Below, piece after piece: positions 63,207-64,000 of a stretch of DNA of 64,000 bases (position 1 is the first letter of the stretch; each line of letters starts with the position of its first letter). The stretch is from Bernardetia sp. ABR2-2B. GTDB taxonomy: Bacteria; Bacteroidota; Bacteroidia; Cytophagales; Bernardetiaceae. The position numbers and the translations under genes were made by a program. The DNA lies in NCBI RefSeq assembly GCF_037126435.1, contig NZ_CP147020.1, positions 5,159,001 through 5,223,000 of the forward strand, read 5' to 3'. Below the pieces are notes generated by a model. That model made no database searches and was not told where the DNA came from. It saw nothing but the letters and a program-made list of their open reading frames with translations.

Positions 63207-63719
63207 ATGATTGTAAAACTAGCTGAAGGAACTTTGAAAACAAAGTTTGGCGAATTTAAAGAAGTTCTCTATTATGATGGACAAAAAGAATCTATTGCTT
63301 TTATGATGGGAGAAATTGAAAATGAAGAAGATGTACTTTGTAGAGTGCATTCTTCTTGTATTTTTGGTCATTACTTTAATAGTATTGAATGTGATTGTCA
63401 AGAGCAAATGGATATTTCTCAAGAGCTTATCCAAAAAGCAGGAAAAGGAATTATTATCTTATTAGAACAGGAAGGGAAAGGAAATGGACATTTTGCACTT
63501 TTGAATAGTGTAAAGCACAAAAGAGAAGGAGTAAAACAAGCTGATGCGTATCAAGCTGTTGGTTTCGAAGCCGACGCAAGAAATTTTAATAGTGCAGCCA
63601 AAATTTTGAAAGATTTAAACGTAAAATCTATCAGAATGCTTACAGGAAATGTAAATAAAATCAAAACACTCACTCAATTTGGAATAGAAGTGAGTGGAAT
63701 ACAAGATGTAATTTTATAA
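63207..63719 (+). CDS. Divergent GTP cyclohydrolase II-like protein
   Basis: 170 residues, shorter than the ~195 of RibA. The zinc site is kept: LCRVHSSCIFGHYFNSIECDCQEQM (the three Cys of the RibA HSEC...C.C motif). Later motifs are altered: EQEGKGNGHFALL for the usual RQEGRNIGL, GFEADARNF for GFAADERDF (Asp and Arg kept), and TGNVNKIKTL for TNNPKKVE. The Tyr that follows the GLLNKIRAY block in E. coli RibA (Tyr105) has no equivalent here. It may act on GTP or a related nucleotide with changed outcome; a RibB partner is not present. The downstream gene starts 3 bases after the stop. Confidence 0.7.
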   Translation: MIVKLAEGTLKTKFGEFKEVLYYDGQKESIAFMMGEIENEEDVLCRVHSSCIFGHYFNSIECDCQEQMDISQELIQKAGKGIIILLEQEGKGNGHFALLNSVKHKREGVKQADAYQAVGFEADARNFNSAAKILKDLNVKSIRMLTGNVNKIKTLTQFGIEVSGIQDVIL

Positions 63720-63722
63720 AAA

Positions 63723-64000
63723 ATGCTAAAGAAGATTTTCAATAACCGAAAAAATCAAAAGTGGATATTCTCTTCACTACTTTTAGTTTCAATTGGACTA
63801 TACTTTTTTGGTGTTTTAGACCCTAACCAAGTTATTTTATCTGTTGCTTCAGAAGGCACTCCTCCTACTAGATTTGATATTGCTTTTGGAACATTTAAGA
63901 TAAACCAAAAAATGCCAGATTCATTAAAAGATATTGATTACAATGATTGTTGTGTAGATGCAATCAATGAAAATAATTTTTATGAGGGTGGAGAGTTTGC
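63723..64000 (+). CDS. Membrane-anchored protein, 5' part only (runs off the window)
   Basis: ATG at 63723 opens a frame continuing past the window end. It begins MLKKIFNNRKNQKWIFSSLL with a basic N-terminus and a membrane helix (WIFSSLLLVSIGLYFFGVL), then a soluble part (FDIAFGTFKINQKMPDSL ... YNDCCVDAINENNFY) with an adjacent Cys pair. The spacing of 3 bases after the preceding stop codon suggests a shared transcript. Too little is visible to name it. Confidence 0.6.
   Translation, partial: MLKKIFNNRKNQKWIFSSLLLVSIGLYFFGVLDPNQVILSVASEGTPPTRFDIAFGTFKINQKMPDSLKDIDYNDCCVDAINENNFYEGGEF

Noticed and set aside
1-64000. CRISPR array, tRNA, rRNA or phage genes
   Set aside because: None seen; the repeats present are dispersed hairpins and inverted-repeat elements, without regular spacers or cas genes.

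Overview
The window is AT-rich, compactly coded Bacteroidota chromosome. Four signs support this: Bacteroidota-type promoters (TAnnTTTG -7 boxes before many genes), two proteins with C-terminal type IX secretion (T9SS) sorting domains, many lipoproteins and PorT-like or DUF5723-like outer-membrane barrels, and family content such as WbqC, ElbB, a two-domain amidohydrolase, BlaI/M56 and HhH-barrel proteins. A Cytophagales member of the Bernardetia/Flexibacter type fits best, but that is inference. I saw no rRNA, tRNA, CRISPR array, prophage or intact insertion sequence.

Layout. 1-11.9 kb (minus strand): a truncated propeller-GAF-PP2C sensor phosphatase, a YigZ/IMPACT protein, HutI, a seven-PAS soluble histidine kinase and an HhH-outer-membrane-barrel protein. 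12-18.7 kb (plus): a GlsB-like membrane protein, a lipoprotein flanked by two copies of the same terminator, a two-domain secreted amidohydrolase and an ABC-F ATPase. 18.8-24 kb (minus): a second PP2C-type phosphatase, TatC, a Ser/Arg-tailed lipoprotein, a DUF4178 protein and ElbB. 24-34.5 kb: HupE/UreJ protein, two MITE-like inverted-repeat elements, a DUF5723-like barrel, AnmK, a MORN-like gene broken by a single stop codon, ClpC, WbqC and a lipoprotein. 34.5-38.7 kb: a possible small peptide gene, a PorT-like barrel and a T9SS-exported subtilase.

38.9-45.6 kb (plus strand throughout): a membrane-anchored spermidine-synthase-like enzyme, a MATE exporter, a di-heme peroxidase lipoprotein, a Tat-exported flavin amine oxidase and a barrel protein. 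These could form a polyamine make-export-oxidise chain whose hydrogen peroxide is removed by the peroxidase; this is inference from order and families.

45.7-48.5 kb: the most interesting block. An ECF-like sigma factor with a Cys cluster lies downstream of two paralogous SRPBCC proteins and an NTF2-like protein. Two of the transcription units carry a nearly identical 32-bp two-part promoter motif (GTTGTAACAC ... CTTRCTCTAA on the minus strand) with identical spacing, unlike the usual TAnnTTTG promoter. The block is flanked by 59-bp direct repeats containing a candidate BlaI operator. The right copy is part of the promoter of the next module (BlaI repressor, M56/BlaR1 sensor protease, small secreted protein, and a protein combining a degenerate S41 protease with a thioredoxin domain that lacks its first Cys).

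53.5-64 kb: a large T9SS beta-helix protein with a UUCG hairpin in its leader, a membrane protein with a BamE-like tail, UvrA, a WG-repeat protein, a membrane-tailed hypothetical, a divergent GTP-cyclohydrolase-II-like protein and the start of an unidentified membrane protein cut by the window edge.
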